A stretch of 60,343 nt of DNA, taken from Mannheimia haemolytica. GTDB lineage: Bacteria; Pseudomonadota; Gammaproteobacteria; Enterobacterales; Pasteurellaceae. The notes beneath the pieces are model-generated. The model was not told where the DNA came from, did no database searches, and saw nothing but the letters and a program-made list of their open reading frames with translations. A program made the position numbers and the translations under genes. This document shows, one piece after another, positions 15,094-25,317 of the stretch; the first letter of the stretch is position 1, and each line of letters begins with the position of its first letter. The stretch spans positions 1-60,343 of the forward strand of contig NZ_SMAC01000018.1 in NCBI RefSeq assembly GCF_004342115.1, written 5' to 3'.

Positions 15094-16188
15094 ATGAAAA
15101 AATTAGCGGGTTTATTTGCAGCAGGTTTAGCAACAGTTGCATTAACAGCGTGTAATGAAGAAAAAGCGGCAGAGCCAAAAGCAACTGCGGCTGAAGCAAA
15201 ACCTCAAGCAACAAATCAAACAGTTCACCTTTATACTTGGACTGAATATGTGCCTGAAGGTTTGTTAGATGAATTTACGAAAGAAACCGGCATTAAAGTT
15301 GAAGTTTCAAGTCTTGAATCTAACGAAACAATGTACGCTAAATTAAAATTACAAGGCAAAGATGGCGGTTATGATGTAATTGCTCCATCAAACTACTTTG
15401 TATCTAAAATGGCGAAAGAAGGAATGTTAGCGGAATTAGATCACGCACAACTTCCGGTTATTAAAGAATTAAACCAAGATTGGTTAAATAAACCTTACGA
15501 TCAAGGAAACAAATATTCATTACCTCAATTATTAGGTGCGCCGGGTATTGCATTTAATACGGCAGATTACAAAGGTGAAACATTCACTTCTTGGGGTGAT
15601 TTGTGGAAACCTGAATTTGCAGGTAAAGTACAATTATTAGATGATGCTCGTGAAGTATTCAACATTGCGTTATTAAAATTAGGTAAAAACCCAAATACAA
15701 CTAATCCGGATGAAATCAAAGAAGCCTTTGAAGAGTTGAAAAAATTACGTCCAAATGTGCTTTCATTTACCTCTGATAACCCGGCAAACTCATTTATTGC
15801 TGGTGAGGTTTCTGTAGGTCAGTTATGGAACGGTTCTGTACGTATTGCGAAGAAAGAAAACGCACCGGTTGATATGGTATTCCCGAAAGAAGGTCCTGTG
15901 CTTTGGGTCGATACTTTAGCCATTCCGGCAAATGCGAAAAACAAAGAAAATGCACATAAATTAATCAACTACTTATTAAGTGCAAAAATAGCTGAAAAAT
16001 TAACGTTAGCGATTGGTTACCCAACTTCAAACGTAGAAGCATTAAAAGTATTACCGAAAGAAATTACTGAAGATATAGCAATTTACCCATCTGCAGAGGT
16101 TTTACAAAAATCTCAATGGCAAGATGATGTTGGTGATGCAATTGAGCTTTACGAAAAATACTACCAAGAGTTAAAAGCAGCAAAATAA
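15094..16188 (+). CDS. potD: Spermidine/putrescine-binding periplasmic lipoprotein PotD
   Basis: 364 residues. Substrate-binding protein of a polyamine ABC importer. It has a lipoprotein signal peptide with lipobox L-T-A-C (Cys20), then the type 2 periplasmic-binding fold starting VHLYTWTEYVPEGLLDEF, a hallmark of PotD/PotF. Later motifs are YDVIAPSNYFVSKM and ADLWNG-like QLWNGSV. A good GGAG ribosome-binding site. No potABC is adjacent, so it is a stand-alone binding-protein gene with its own promoter and terminator. PotD-type lipoproteins are known surface antigens in this family (family knowledge). Confidence 0.93.
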   Translation: MKKLAGLFAAGLATVALTACNEEKAAEPKATAAEAKPQATNQTVHLYTWTEYVPEGLLDEFTKETGIKVEVSSLESNETMYAKLKLQGKDGGYDVIAPSNYFVSKMAKEGMLAELDHAQLPVIKELNQDWLNKPYDQGNKYSLPQLLGAPGIAFNTADYKGETFTSWGDLWKPEFAGKVQLLDDAREVFNIALLKLGKNPNTTNPDEIKEAFEELKKLRPNVLSFTSDNPANSFIAGEVSVGQLWNGSVRIAKKENAPVDMVFPKEGPVLWVDTLAIPANAKNKENAHKLINYLLSAKIAEKLTLAIGYPTSNVEALKVLPKEITEDIAIYPSAEVLQKSQWQDDVGDAIELYEKYYQELKAAK

Positions 16189-16204
16189 TAGCTGATTAAT
16201 TCTG

Positions 16205-16242
16205 AAGCCTCTAGGGAGCAATCTTTAGAGGCTTTCTCTTTT
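16205..16242 (+). terminator. Intrinsic terminator of potD
   Basis: The 9-bp stem AAGCCTCTA/TAGAGGCTT (16205-16213 and 16226-16234) is followed by TCTCTTTT. Confidence 0.85.
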
Positions 16243-16323
16243 GAGTTGCAAAAAATTTGGCAAAAACGACCGCTTTCTAAGGTACAATCATAAAAACATA
16301 CTTAGATTTTGAGAGATTAAACC

Positions 16324-17715
16324 ATGAACTTAAGATGGCAAGAATATCCTGAAAATGCCCGCAAATTATTTAAACTATCCCTACCCATTTTTATTTCCCA
16401 GCTTTCAGCTTCCGGAATGGGGCTGGCGGATATTGTAATGGCTGGCTTGGTGAGTGATGATGATGTCTCGGCGATTGCGGTAAGTAATTCGATTTACTTT
16501 CCGCTCTTTCTGTTTGTGTTAGGGTTGCTGAATGCAATTACCCCAACCGTTTCTTACTTAAACGGCTCGAGCAATCGCCATTTAATTGCTAACCAAGTAA
16601 GGCAGGGCTATTGGATTGTGTTTGCAATGTCTATTCCATTAATGGCAATTTTCCTAAACAGCCATCTGATTTTAGACTTAATGCAAACACCGGCTGAGTT
16701 TTCAATCAAATCGCAACAATATTTAGCAGTAATGGCAGTTGGGCTTATTCCTGCTTTGCTGGCGGTGAGTTTACGTTGTATGAACGATGGATTATCTAAC
16801 CCTAAACCTGCGATGCGGATTACCTTTTTCGGTTTATTGCTGAACATTCCGCTAAACTATATTTTCATTTTCGGCAAATTTGGCTTGCCTGAAATGGGAG
16901 CGGTAGGCTGTGGTGTAGCAACCGCAATTGTGAACTGGATTATGTTTTTTATGTTGTTGCATTATTGCTACACCAATTCTGCCCAAAAAGATATTCGTTT
17001 GTTTGAGAAATGGATTGATGCTCCAAGCGGTCAAATTTTGCTAAAACTTTGCAAATTAGGGCTGCCGATTGCCTTTGCGATTTTTACCGAAGTGATGCTG
17101 TTTTCGACCTCATCGCTGTTTCTGTCACCACTTGGTTCACAGGTGGTGGCTAGCCACCAAGCTGCATTGCAAACCAGCTCGCTATTTTTTATGATTCCGA
17201 TGTCGTTTGGCATTGCAACCACCATTATGATCGGACAAACACTTGGGCAGAAAAATGTGGAGGGGGCGAAAATCTTAAGTTACCACGCACTGATTACCGC
17301 AACCGCTTTAGCTATTATTGCCGCCATCATTATTATTTTGTTGAAAAATTTTATCCCTTTTGCGTTTACCAACAACCCGATTTCGATTGCGATTACCGCT
17401 CATTTATTGATTTTTGCGGCGGTTTATCAAATACCGGATGCCATTCAAGCGGTAGCAAACGGCATTCTGCGTGGTTATAAACATACCCAACCGATTTTAT
17501 ACGTTACTCTGTTTTGTTATTGGGGGGTGAGTATGCCGCTGGGCTACATTTTGGCAAGAACCGATTGGATTGTACAACCAATGGCTGCTCAAGGTTTTTG
17601 GTTAGTCTTTTGTATCGGCTTAAGTTTGGCTGGTGGCTTGTTATTATGGCAAATGCGAAAAATACAAGCGGTGCCAAAAGCACAATTAATTGCAAAATTA
17701 GAACGGATTAAATAA
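16324..17715 (+). CDS. MATE-family multidrug/Na+ efflux pump (NorM/MdtK type)
   Basis: 463 residues with 12 predicted membrane helices in two homologous halves. The N-terminal signature LFKLSLPIFISQLSASGMGLADIVMAG and the second-half LCKLGLPIAFAIFTEVMLF are typical of the NorM branch. It exports cationic drugs or dyes using a Na+ or H+ gradient across the inner membrane. Followed after about 55 bases by recB on the same strand. Confidence 0.93.
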   Translation: MNLRWQEYPENARKLFKLSLPIFISQLSASGMGLADIVMAGLVSDDDVSAIAVSNSIYFPLFLFVLGLLNAITPTVSYLNGSSNRHLIANQVRQGYWIVFAMSIPLMAIFLNSHLILDLMQTPAEFSIKSQQYLAVMAVGLIPALLAVSLRCMNDGLSNPKPAMRITFFGLLLNIPLNYIFIFGKFGLPEMGAVGCGVATAIVNWIMFFMLLHYCYTNSAQKDIRLFEKWIDAPSGQILLKLCKLGLPIAFAIFTEVMLFSTSSLFLSPLGSQVVASHQAALQTSSLFFMIPMSFGIATTIMIGQTLGQKNVEGAKILSYHALITATALAIIAAIIIILLKNFIPFAFTNNPISIAITAHLLIFAAVYQIPDAIQAVANGILRGYKHTQPILYVTLFCYWGVSMPLGYILARTDWIVQPMAAQGFWLVFCIGLSLAGGLLLWQMRKIQAVPKAQLIAKLERIK

Positions 17716-17773
17716 CAGATTCTCTGCTATGGAACATAGCAGTGCTTTTTACTTTTAGAAGATAACTTTGCTG

Positions 17774-20700
17774 ATGAAAAACCTAAATCCTATCCAACTA
17801 CCTTTGAATAAATCCGTTTTAATCGAAGCATCGGCAGGTACAGGGAAAACCTTTACCATTGCCAACCTGTATTTGCGTTTATTGCTCGGCATTGGTTGCA
17901 ACCCGTTAACGGTGGAACAAATTTTGGTGGTGACATTTACCAAAGCAGCAACCGAAGAGTTGAAAAACCGTATCCGTAAAAATATTCAGCAATGTGCCGA
18001 CTTTTTAAAAGATCAAGCTGATGGTTTGGAAGTGGAAAGTACAAAATCCTATCGAAACAACCTTGATTTTTTGGCACAGATTTATCCGCTCATTCCGAAT
18101 ATTCACGAAGCATTGTTACGTTTAAGTATTGCCGAACGGGAAATTGATACCGCCAGCGTGTTTACCATTCACGGCTTTTGTCAAAAAATGCTGGTTCAGT
18201 TTGCGTTTGAGTCGGGCGTGCGGTTTGACTTGGATTTACAGCCAAACCAAAGTGATCTACTTAAAAAATTAAGTGAAGAAGTCTGGCGAGAGCAATTCTA
18301 TCCGCAAGATTTAGCCATCACTTATGCGGTTGCCGAACAACTTGGTACGCCGGAATATGCCCTCAATGCGGTAAGGCGTTATTTATCTACTGAATTACCT
18401 GAACCAAATGCCTCTTTAAATCAAGATATTGCCGAGCATTTGGCTCAATATCAGCAGTTTATTAATGAGGTGAAATCCTATTGGAAAACGCATTCAGATG
18501 AACTGGTTGAAACTATCCGCCACGATTTAAAGCATAAAATTACGCTGCACGGAGGTTGGTATCGAGCGACCACTTTTGAAGCCGGTGTGGAAGTGATGAA
18601 CCAGTGGGCTAATTCGCAACATAACCATTTCCCGGCAGGGCTTTATTTATTCACTACAGAGAAAATTGCGGCTGGCACGAAAAAGAGCTGTGAGCCGATA
18701 GATTCCCCTCATCTTGCAAAAAATCAGGCTTTTTTGACCGCTTACAAGGAACGTTTTGAAAACAGCTTGTCAGCAATGTTGCAGTATCAATTTTTAATTG
18801 CTCTCAAAGCAAAATTGGCAGAGTACAAACAATCGCACCCACAACGCAGTTTTGATGATTTACTCACAATGCTAAACCAAGCGTTGAAAAATCTACACAC
18901 GGGCGAAGCCTTGGCTCAGAAAATTCGGGCGATGTATCCTTTTGCGATGATCGATGAGTTCCAAGATACCGATTTAACCCAATATGAAATTTTCAGCCAA
19001 ATTTTTATGGCAGAGAATGCAGAGAACGGCTTTATTATGATTGGCGACCCGAAACAGTCGATCTATAAATTCCGTGGGGCGGATATTTTCACGTATTTGC
19101 GAGCAGCAAAGCAGGCTGATGAACAATTCACATTGGGCAAAAACTGGCGTTCGTTGCCTGAAGTGGTGCAAGCGGTCAATAATTTGTTTTCTTTTGCAAA
19201 TGATAACTCTCCGTTTCTTTATGAGGATATTGGCTTTCACCCAGTGGAGGCTGATAGCCAAAAAGGTCAGTTAGTTAGTGAGCAAGGGCATTTTGTAGGC
19301 TACATCACGGAAAACAGTAAATTAGATGATTTGGCTGAAATGTGTGCTTATCAAATTCATCAACAGCTTGAGGCGATGGCTCAAGGCAAATTCGGAGTTG
19401 AAAAAAACGGCGAATTTCAATCCTTTGCTGCAAAAGATATTGCGATTTTAGTCCGAAAAGGTTCACAAGCTAAGCGAATCAAAAAGGCGTTGGCAAAACG
19501 TAATATCAAATCCGTCTATTTAGCTGAATCAGCTTCTGTATTTGGTTCGGAAATTGCAACAGAATTGTGTTGGTTATTGCAAGCCGCACTGAATCCGTAT
19601 CATTACAAGGCATTATTATCGGCGTTAGGCTCAACCTTGTGGGGCTTAACGGCGGCAGAGATCCACCGCTATAAGGAAAATGAGCAACTTTGGGATCTGA
19701 AAGTCAATCAGTTTGTGGAATACAGCAACATTTGGAAAGAGCAGGGCGTTCTGCCGATGTTGCATAAAATCTACTTAGAGCAGGGCATTATCGAACGTTT
19801 GAAAGGTTTGGAAAATGCGGATCGCTTGATTACGGATTTATTGCATTTAACCGAAATTTTGCAGGAAACCTCGCAAGCGTTAGAGTCTGAAGCTGAACTG
19901 TTGCGGTGGTATGAAAAGCAAGTTAATTCGCCCGATTTTAATGACGAGCAACAACTTCGGTTGGAAAGTGAAGAGGAGCTAATCAAAATTGTGACGATTC
20001 ACGGCTCGAAAGGCTTGCAATATCCAATTGTTTGGTTACCTTTTGTTTCACAAAAAAGTGAGGGAGACACGCAGACAGCATTAAGTTTATATCGCAATTC
20101 TCAAGGTGCGCTGGATTGGTGTTTAGGCTCAGAAGAGGCAAGTTTTTCGCTACAGTATGAGGCTTATGCGGAAGATTTACGTTTGCTGTATGTGGCATTA
20201 ACCCGCGCGGAATCTCAGCTTAACTTAGTGTTGCCGAAAGAGATTTCCGGCTGGTCTCCACTCCATTACTTGTTAGCAGACGGGGAAATACCTACAGGAA
20301 AAGTGCCTGTTTCAGATTATTTTAGCCAAAAACGGATTGCTGCTAATTTGGTTGAAGTAGCCGGGGAATTACCTTTCTCACTGTGGGAAGGAGAACAATC
20401 TTCAGACGATTACCAAGCAAAAACCTTTAGTGGCAATATCCGTGTGGTTGGTCAAATTACCAGCTTTACTTCACTTTATGCCCAACACGAGCGTTTTAGT
20501 GAAGGGAAATCAGAAAGGGTAATGGATTTAGCCCAAGATCGAGATGTACATATAGAAACCATTGAGGCAGGTTATTCAAGTGAAACTGCCGCTTTCTCGC
20601 CATTCCAATTCCCACACGGTATTAAAGTGGGCACGGTGTTACATCACTTTTTTGAGCATTGCCAATTTAACGAACAAATTGATAGAGAGGCTGTTGCTAA

Positions 20701-21298
20701 AGTATGCGAGCAATTAGGGCTAAGTGAGGAATGGATTGAACCAACAGCATTATGGTTTGAGCGTATTCTAACTACCCCTTTGGCAGAGGCAAATTTCTGC
20801 TTAAAAGCGATTGATGAAACCAAACGATTAAACGAGTGGCAATTCTATTTACGCTTAAAAAATGATAAAGCCTTACATCAATTAAATGCGTTATTAAAGC
20901 AACATAGCCCTTTAGCAAAAACTTTACCTGAATTGCAATTACCGCAATTAGAAGGTTTTGTGCGAGGCTTTGTAGATTGTATCGTGCAAGTGGAGGAGAA
21001 ATTCTACTTAATTGATTACAAATCGAATTTCTTAGGCTATCTGCCACAAAATTATGCGAAAGAACACATTCAACGGGAAATGGGCAGACAACGCTATGAT
21101 TTGCAATATCTGCTTTACACTCTCGCCTTACACCGTTATCTAACTGCCCGTTTAGGTGAAAAATACGATTATGAACGAGACTTCGGCGGAGTGGCTTACT
21201 TGTTCTTAAGGGCAATGAACGGCGAAAATGATAACGGCGTTTATTTTGACAAGCCGACTAAGCAGTTGATTGAAGAAATGGATCGGTTGTTTGGGTAA
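17774..21298 (+). CDS. recB: Exodeoxyribonuclease V beta subunit RecB
   Basis: 1174 residues from the ATG at 17774; a TTG six bases earlier is less likely. UvrD-type 3'-5' helicase plus nuclease subunit of RecBCD, which processes double-strand breaks. Walker A ASAGTGKT lies at 19-26 and the helicase motif II is DEFQDTD. GDPKQSIYKFRGADI and VTIHGSKGLQYPIVWLPF are further helicase motifs, and LLYVALTRAE is motif VI. The C-terminal nuclease has GFVRGFVDCI and LIDYKSN with Asp-Tyr-Lys, then the QLxxYxLAL-like segment. recC and recD are not in the window. Confidence 0.96.
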   Translation: MKNLNPIQLPLNKSVLIEASAGTGKTFTIANLYLRLLLGIGCNPLTVEQILVVTFTKAATEELKNRIRKNIQQCADFLKDQADGLEVESTKSYRNNLDFLAQIYPLIPNIHEALLRLSIAEREIDTASVFTIHGFCQKMLVQFAFESGVRFDLDLQPNQSDLLKKLSEEVWREQFYPQDLAITYAVAEQLGTPEYALNAVRRYLSTELPEPNASLNQDIAEHLAQYQQFINEVKSYWKTHSDELVETIRHDLKHKITLHGGWYRATTFEAGVEVMNQWANSQHNHFPAGLYLFTTEKIAAGTKKSCEPIDSPHLAKNQAFLTAYKERFENSLSAMLQYQFLIALKAKLAEYKQSHPQRSFDDLLTMLNQALKNLHTGEALAQKIRAMYPFAMIDEFQDTDLTQYEIFSQIFMAENAENGFIMIGDPKQSIYKFRGADIFTYLRAAKQADEQFTLGKNWRSLPEVVQAVNNLFSFANDNSPFLYEDIGFHPVEADSQKGQLVSEQGHFVGYITENSKLDDLAEMCAYQIHQQLEAMAQGKFGVEKNGEFQSFAAKDIAILVRKGSQAKRIKKALAKRNIKSVYLAESASVFGSEIATELCWLLQAALNPYHYKALLSALGSTLWGLTAAEIHRYKENEQLWDLKVNQFVEYSNIWKEQGVLPMLHKIYLEQGIIERLKGLENADRLITDLLHLTEILQETSQALESEAELLRWYEKQVNSPDFNDEQQLRLESEEELIKIVTIHGSKGLQYPIVWLPFVSQKSEGDTQTALSLYRNSQGALDWCLGSEEASFSLQYEAYAEDLRLLYVALTRAESQLNLVLPKEISGWSPLHYLLADGEIPTGKVPVSDYFSQKRIAANLVEVAGELPFSLWEGEQSSDDYQAKTFSGNIRVVGQITSFTSLYAQHERFSEGKSERVMDLAQDRDVHIETIEAGYSSETAAFSPFQFPHGIKVGTVLHHFFEHCQFNEQIDREAVAKVCEQLGLSEEWIEPTALWFERILTTPLAEANFCLKAIDETKRLNEWQFYLRLKNDKALHQLNALLKQHSPLAKTLPELQLPQLEGFVRGFVDCIVQVEEKFYLIDYKSNFLGYLPQNYAKEHIQREMGRQRYDLQYLLYTLALHRYLTARLGEKYDYERDFGGVAYLFLRAMNGENDNGVYFDKPTKQLIEEMDRLFG

Positions 21299-21306
21299 AT
21301 ATGTGT

Positions 21307-21331
21307 AGGGGCGAAAATTTTTCGCCCCTTT
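21307..21331. terminator. Bidirectional hairpin between recB and greB
   Basis: AGGGGCGAAAATTTTTCGCCCCTTT folds with 10 paired bases; T-runs on both sides suit the two convergent genes. The GTAGGGGCGAAA core recurs at 44471-44495, so it is probably a dispersed repeat used as a terminator. Confidence 0.75.
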
Positions 21332-21339
21332 ATGGGTAA

Positions 21340-21822
21340 TTAACTCGCTTGCTCATACCAAATCTTATTGATATAAAGCAACACTTTACCAAGCGGAGTT
21401 TCTACCCTAATTTCATCATCAACCTGTTTGCCGATTAAGGCTCGGGCGACAGGGGAGTCAATCGAAATCCAGTTTTTTGCTGGGTCGAACTCATCGCAAC
21501 CAACAATACGGTACTGTTTTGCCTCGCCCTCTTCATTTTCTAATTCCACCCAAGCGCCGAAAAAGACTTTGCCTTCTTGTTTAGGGTGATAATCAACAAT
21601 TTGTAGCACCTCTAGCCGCTTAGATAAAAAACGCACACGGCGGTCGATTTCTCTCAAACGGCGTTTGCCGTAAATATATTCGGCATTTTCGCTTCGATCA
21701 CCCAATGCGGCAGCATCAGACACCGCTTGAGTCACTTTCGGGCGTTCTTCCCGCCATAGAAATTTTAATTCCTGATCTAAGGCTTGCCAGCCTGAACGGG
21801 TAATGTAATTTGATTTAGCCAT
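21340..21822 (-). CDS. greB: Transcription elongation factor GreB
   Basis: 160 residues. It rescues backtracked RNA polymerase by stimulating cleavage of the extruded transcript. An N-terminal coiled coil (about 1-75), with the acidic tip motif ALGDRSENAEYIYGKRRLREIDRR, is followed by the FKBP-like C-terminal domain (about 80-158). The YIYGKRRLREIDRRVRFLSKRLE pattern is GreB rather than GreA. Convergent with recB. Confidence 0.96.
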   Translation of the reverse strand: MAKSNYITRSGWQALDQELKFLWREERPKVTQAVSDAAALGDRSENAEYIYGKRRLREIDRRVRFLSKRLEVLQIVDYHPKQEGKVFFGAWVELENEEGEAKQYRIVGCDEFDPAKNWISIDSPVARALIGKQVDDEIRVETPLGKVLLYINKIWYEQAS

Positions 21823-21872
21823 AGTTATTTAATTGTTTATGGAGCAAATAGTGATTTGCCCCTACGAAGTTT

Positions 21873-23153
21873 CTATTTTGAAAGCAATAAATTCGCTACT
21901 GTTCTTATTCCCAGTCCGGTTGCTCCTGCCGCCCATAAATCGCTCGCCGTTTTGCGGAATGTGGCAGAGGCGTCAATATGTAGCCAGTTTTGCTGGTAGT
22001 TTTCTACAAAGTAAGATAAAAATGCGGTGGCGGTACTTGCCCCAGCCCCCACCGGCACAGAGCCGATATTGGCGATGTTTGCAAAGGAAGAAGCAATTTG
22101 CCCACGGTGAAATTCTTCAAACGGTAAACGCCAGAACGGTTCATTTTCCGTTTTGGCAGACTTAAATAGTGCTTCGGTTAGGTTGTCGTCCATTGAAAGC
22201 ACCGAGTGGTAGTCATTGCCGACTGCGACTTTTGCTGCTCCTGTGAGGGTTGCAGCATCAATAATAAATTGTGGATTTTGCTTGCACGCATCAATTAAAC
22301 CATCGGCAAGCACTAAACGCCCTTCAGCATCGGTGTTTAAAACTTCAACAGTTACGCCATTGCGGTAAGTGATAATATCGCCTAATTTGAACGCATTGTG
22401 GCTGACCATATTTTCCGCACAGCAGAGGTAGAGTTTCACTCGTTTATTCAAGCCTCGAGCAATGGCAAAAGCAAGTGAGCCGGTTAAAAGTGCCGCTCCG
22501 CCCATATCGGTTCGCATTGTGCTCATACTATCGCTTGGTTTTAGACTATAACCGCCGGTGTCAAAGGTAATGCCTTTGCCGACCAAGCAAGCCAGTACCT
22601 GTGCGTTTTCATCGTTGGTTGGGTTGAAGTCTAATACTAAGAATGCAGGCGGATTGGCAGAGCCTTTTCCAACTGTCCAAATGCCGTGATAGCCTTGTTC
22701 TTGTAATGCTTCGCCACGAATGATCTGGTAAGAAACCGTATTCGGTTTTGCCATTTTTTGGATAAACTCGACCGCTTGTTCGGCTAATTTTTCAGGGGTT
22801 AATTTATCTGATGGCTTATTAATTAATTCACGCACGAAAGTGGCACATTTTACACGGTTATCAAATTCGGCTTGCTGTTCGTCTAAGTCTGGGTATTGTA
22901 CCGAGCCTTGATTTTTTACCGAATGAAATCCTTGATGAAACGCCCAGCAGGATTTTAAATCCCAACTATCGCCGGTCAGCTCCACGGTTGAAATACCTTG
23001 ATTTTTAATTTTGCGGGCGGCTTTTTGAATAGTGGCTAAATCGTTGTTCGGATTATGTACGGTAAACCCCGCATCATTTGCGGAAAGAATAGCATTTTTA
23101 CCCCAAATTTCAGGGGCGTTTTGAGTAGAAAGTGAAATTTTCATTGCTGTCAT
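21873..23153 (-). CDS. pepB: Peptidase B, M17 leucyl-aminopeptidase family
   Basis: 426 residues, the PepB length (shorter than PepA). A cytoplasmic aminopeptidase with two metal ions. Motifs visible are [26 protein letters not shown] and [14 protein letters not shown]. The N-terminal region and spacing match PepB of enterobacteria. AAGGAA is seven bases before the first ATG, which supports the 23153 start. It lies downstream of the e(P4) gene, separated by an uptake-sequence hairpin. Confidence 0.93.
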   Translation of the reverse strand: MTAMKISLSTQNAPEIWGKNAILSANDAGFTVHNPNNDLATIQKAARKIKNQGISTVELTGDSWDLKSCWAFHQGFHSVKNQGSVQYPDLDEQQAEFDNRVKCATFVRELINKPSDKLTPEKLAEQAVEFIQKMAKPNTVSYQIIRGEALQEQGYHGIWTVGKGSANPPAFLVLDFNPTNDENAQVLACLVGKGITFDTGGYSLKPSDSMSTMRTDMGGAALLTGSLAFAIARGLNKRVKLYLCCAENMVSHNAFKLGDIITYRNGVTVEVLNTDAEGRLVLADGLIDACKQNPQFIIDAATLTGAAKVAVGNDYHSVLSMDDNLTEALFKSAKTENEPFWRLPFEEFHRGQIASSFANIANIGSVPVGAGASTATAFLSYFVENYQQNWLHIDASATFRKTASDLWAAGATGLGIRTVANLLLSK

Positions 23154-23218
23154 TATCGGTTTCCTTAGAAAATGGATTTTGCTTTATCCTAACAAACTTT
23201 TGCAAAGTTTTATACAAA

Positions 23219-23258
23219 AATGACCGCTTGCAGAGCATAGCCTTGACAAGCGGTCATT
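23219..23258 (-). terminator. Inverted uptake-sequence pair after hel
   Basis: AATGACCGCTTG (23219-23230) and CAAGCGGTCATT (23247-23258) are perfect 12-bp arms located between the e(P4) gene and pepB. Confidence 0.6.
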
Positions 23259-23291
23259 GTTTCGCGTTTTTACAACCTGATTAAGGACGGA

Positions 23292-24185
<894 letters not shown>

Positions 24186-24260
24186 TTATTGCTCCTATTC
24201 ACTTTTAAAGCAAACTAAGGTAGCCTAGTAACCTTTTTATAACAATTACACAGAGGCTAT

Positions 24261-25205
24261 ATGCAAACATTATTAAAATTTACACAATTTATCAGCAAAA
24301 CCTTCGCCATTTGGGTGGTGTTTTTTGCTTTTATCGCAGCACAATTTCCGGAAACCTTTAAGCAATTCCTGCCTTGGATTCCTTATCTGTTAGGGATTGT
24401 GATGTTGGGAATGGGGTTAACCTTAACTTTCAAAGATTTTGCCGAGGTAACGAAAAATCCGAAATCAGTGATTATCGGCGTGATCGCTCAATTCGTGGTA
24501 ATGCCGAGTGTAGCTTATGGATTGGCAAAAGCATTTAACTTACCCGCAGATTTAGCCATTGGTGTGATTTTAGTTGGTTGTTGCCCGGGCGGTACTTCTT
24601 CAAACGTGATGACCTATTTGGCTCGTGGCAACACAGCGTTATCGGTAGCTTGTACCACTATTTCAACTTTACTTGCCCCAGTGCTTACGCCGGCAATTTT
24701 CTATTTATTTGCCAGCCAATGGTTAGAAATTAATGCAACGGCAATGTTTATTTCGGTGTTGCAAATGGTGCTATTGCCAATTTTTGTGGGCGTGGTGATT
24801 CGTACTATTTTCAAACAAAAAGTAGAGCAATTTAGCCAAACAATGCCATTAATTTCAGTGATTGCAATCGTATTAATTGTCACGGCGGTGGTGTCAGTTA
24901 GCCGAGATCGTATTATTGAATCCGGTTTATTAATTTTTGCGGTAGTAGCATTACACAACGGTTTAGGTTATTTAATCGGTTATTTGGCGAGCCGTTTATT
25001 AAAATTACCGATTGCAGACAGCAAAGCGGTGGCGATTGAAGTGGGGATGCAAAACTCAGGATTGGGGGCAGCACTTGCCGCATTACACTTTAAAGCCAAC
25101 CCTATCATTGCGGTGCCAAGTGCGGTATTTAGCTTCTGGCACAATATTTCAGGCCCGATTTTGGCGATGATTTTCGCTAAAATGAAAAACGATAACGAAA
25201 AATAA
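24261..25205 (+). CDS. Bile acid:sodium symporter (BASS) family transporter
   Basis: 314 residues with about nine or ten membrane helices. The BASS signature is visible in GVILVGCCPGGTSSNVMTYLARGNTALSVACTT (the crossover helix region) and in the C-terminal EVGMQNSGLGAALA. Bacterial members carry organic anions such as bile acids, pantothenate or keto acids with Na+. The substrate cannot be told from sequence here. A monocistronic gene, convergent with the MacA-like gene. Confidence 0.88.
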   Translation: MQTLLKFTQFISKTFAIWVVFFAFIAAQFPETFKQFLPWIPYLLGIVMLGMGLTLTFKDFAEVTKNPKSVIIGVIAQFVVMPSVAYGLAKAFNLPADLAIGVILVGCCPGGTSSNVMTYLARGNTALSVACTTISTLLAPVLTPAIFYLFASQWLEINATAMFISVLQMVLLPIFVGVVIRTIFKQKVEQFSQTMPLISVIAIVLIVTAVVSVSRDRIIESGLLIFAVVALHNGLGYLIGYLASRLLKLPIADSKAVAIEVGMQNSGLGAALAALHFKANPIIAVPSAVFSFWHNISGPILAMIFAKMKNDNEK

Positions 25206-25250
25206 AATTCGTTTTAATACAGACGTTTTAATGTTTTAATAAAGAATAGA

Positions 25251-25309
25251 CAAACGGTTAAATTTTTCTAATTTTTTGCAAAATGTTCAGAAAATTTAAC
25301 CGCTTGTTG
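25251..25309. terminator. Inverted uptake-sequence pair between convergent genes
   Basis: CAAACGGTTAAATTTTT and AAAATTTAACCGCTTG form a long AT-rich hairpin between the BASS gene and the macA-like gene; usable from both sides. Confidence 0.55.
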
Positions 25310-25317
25310 TTTAGAAT

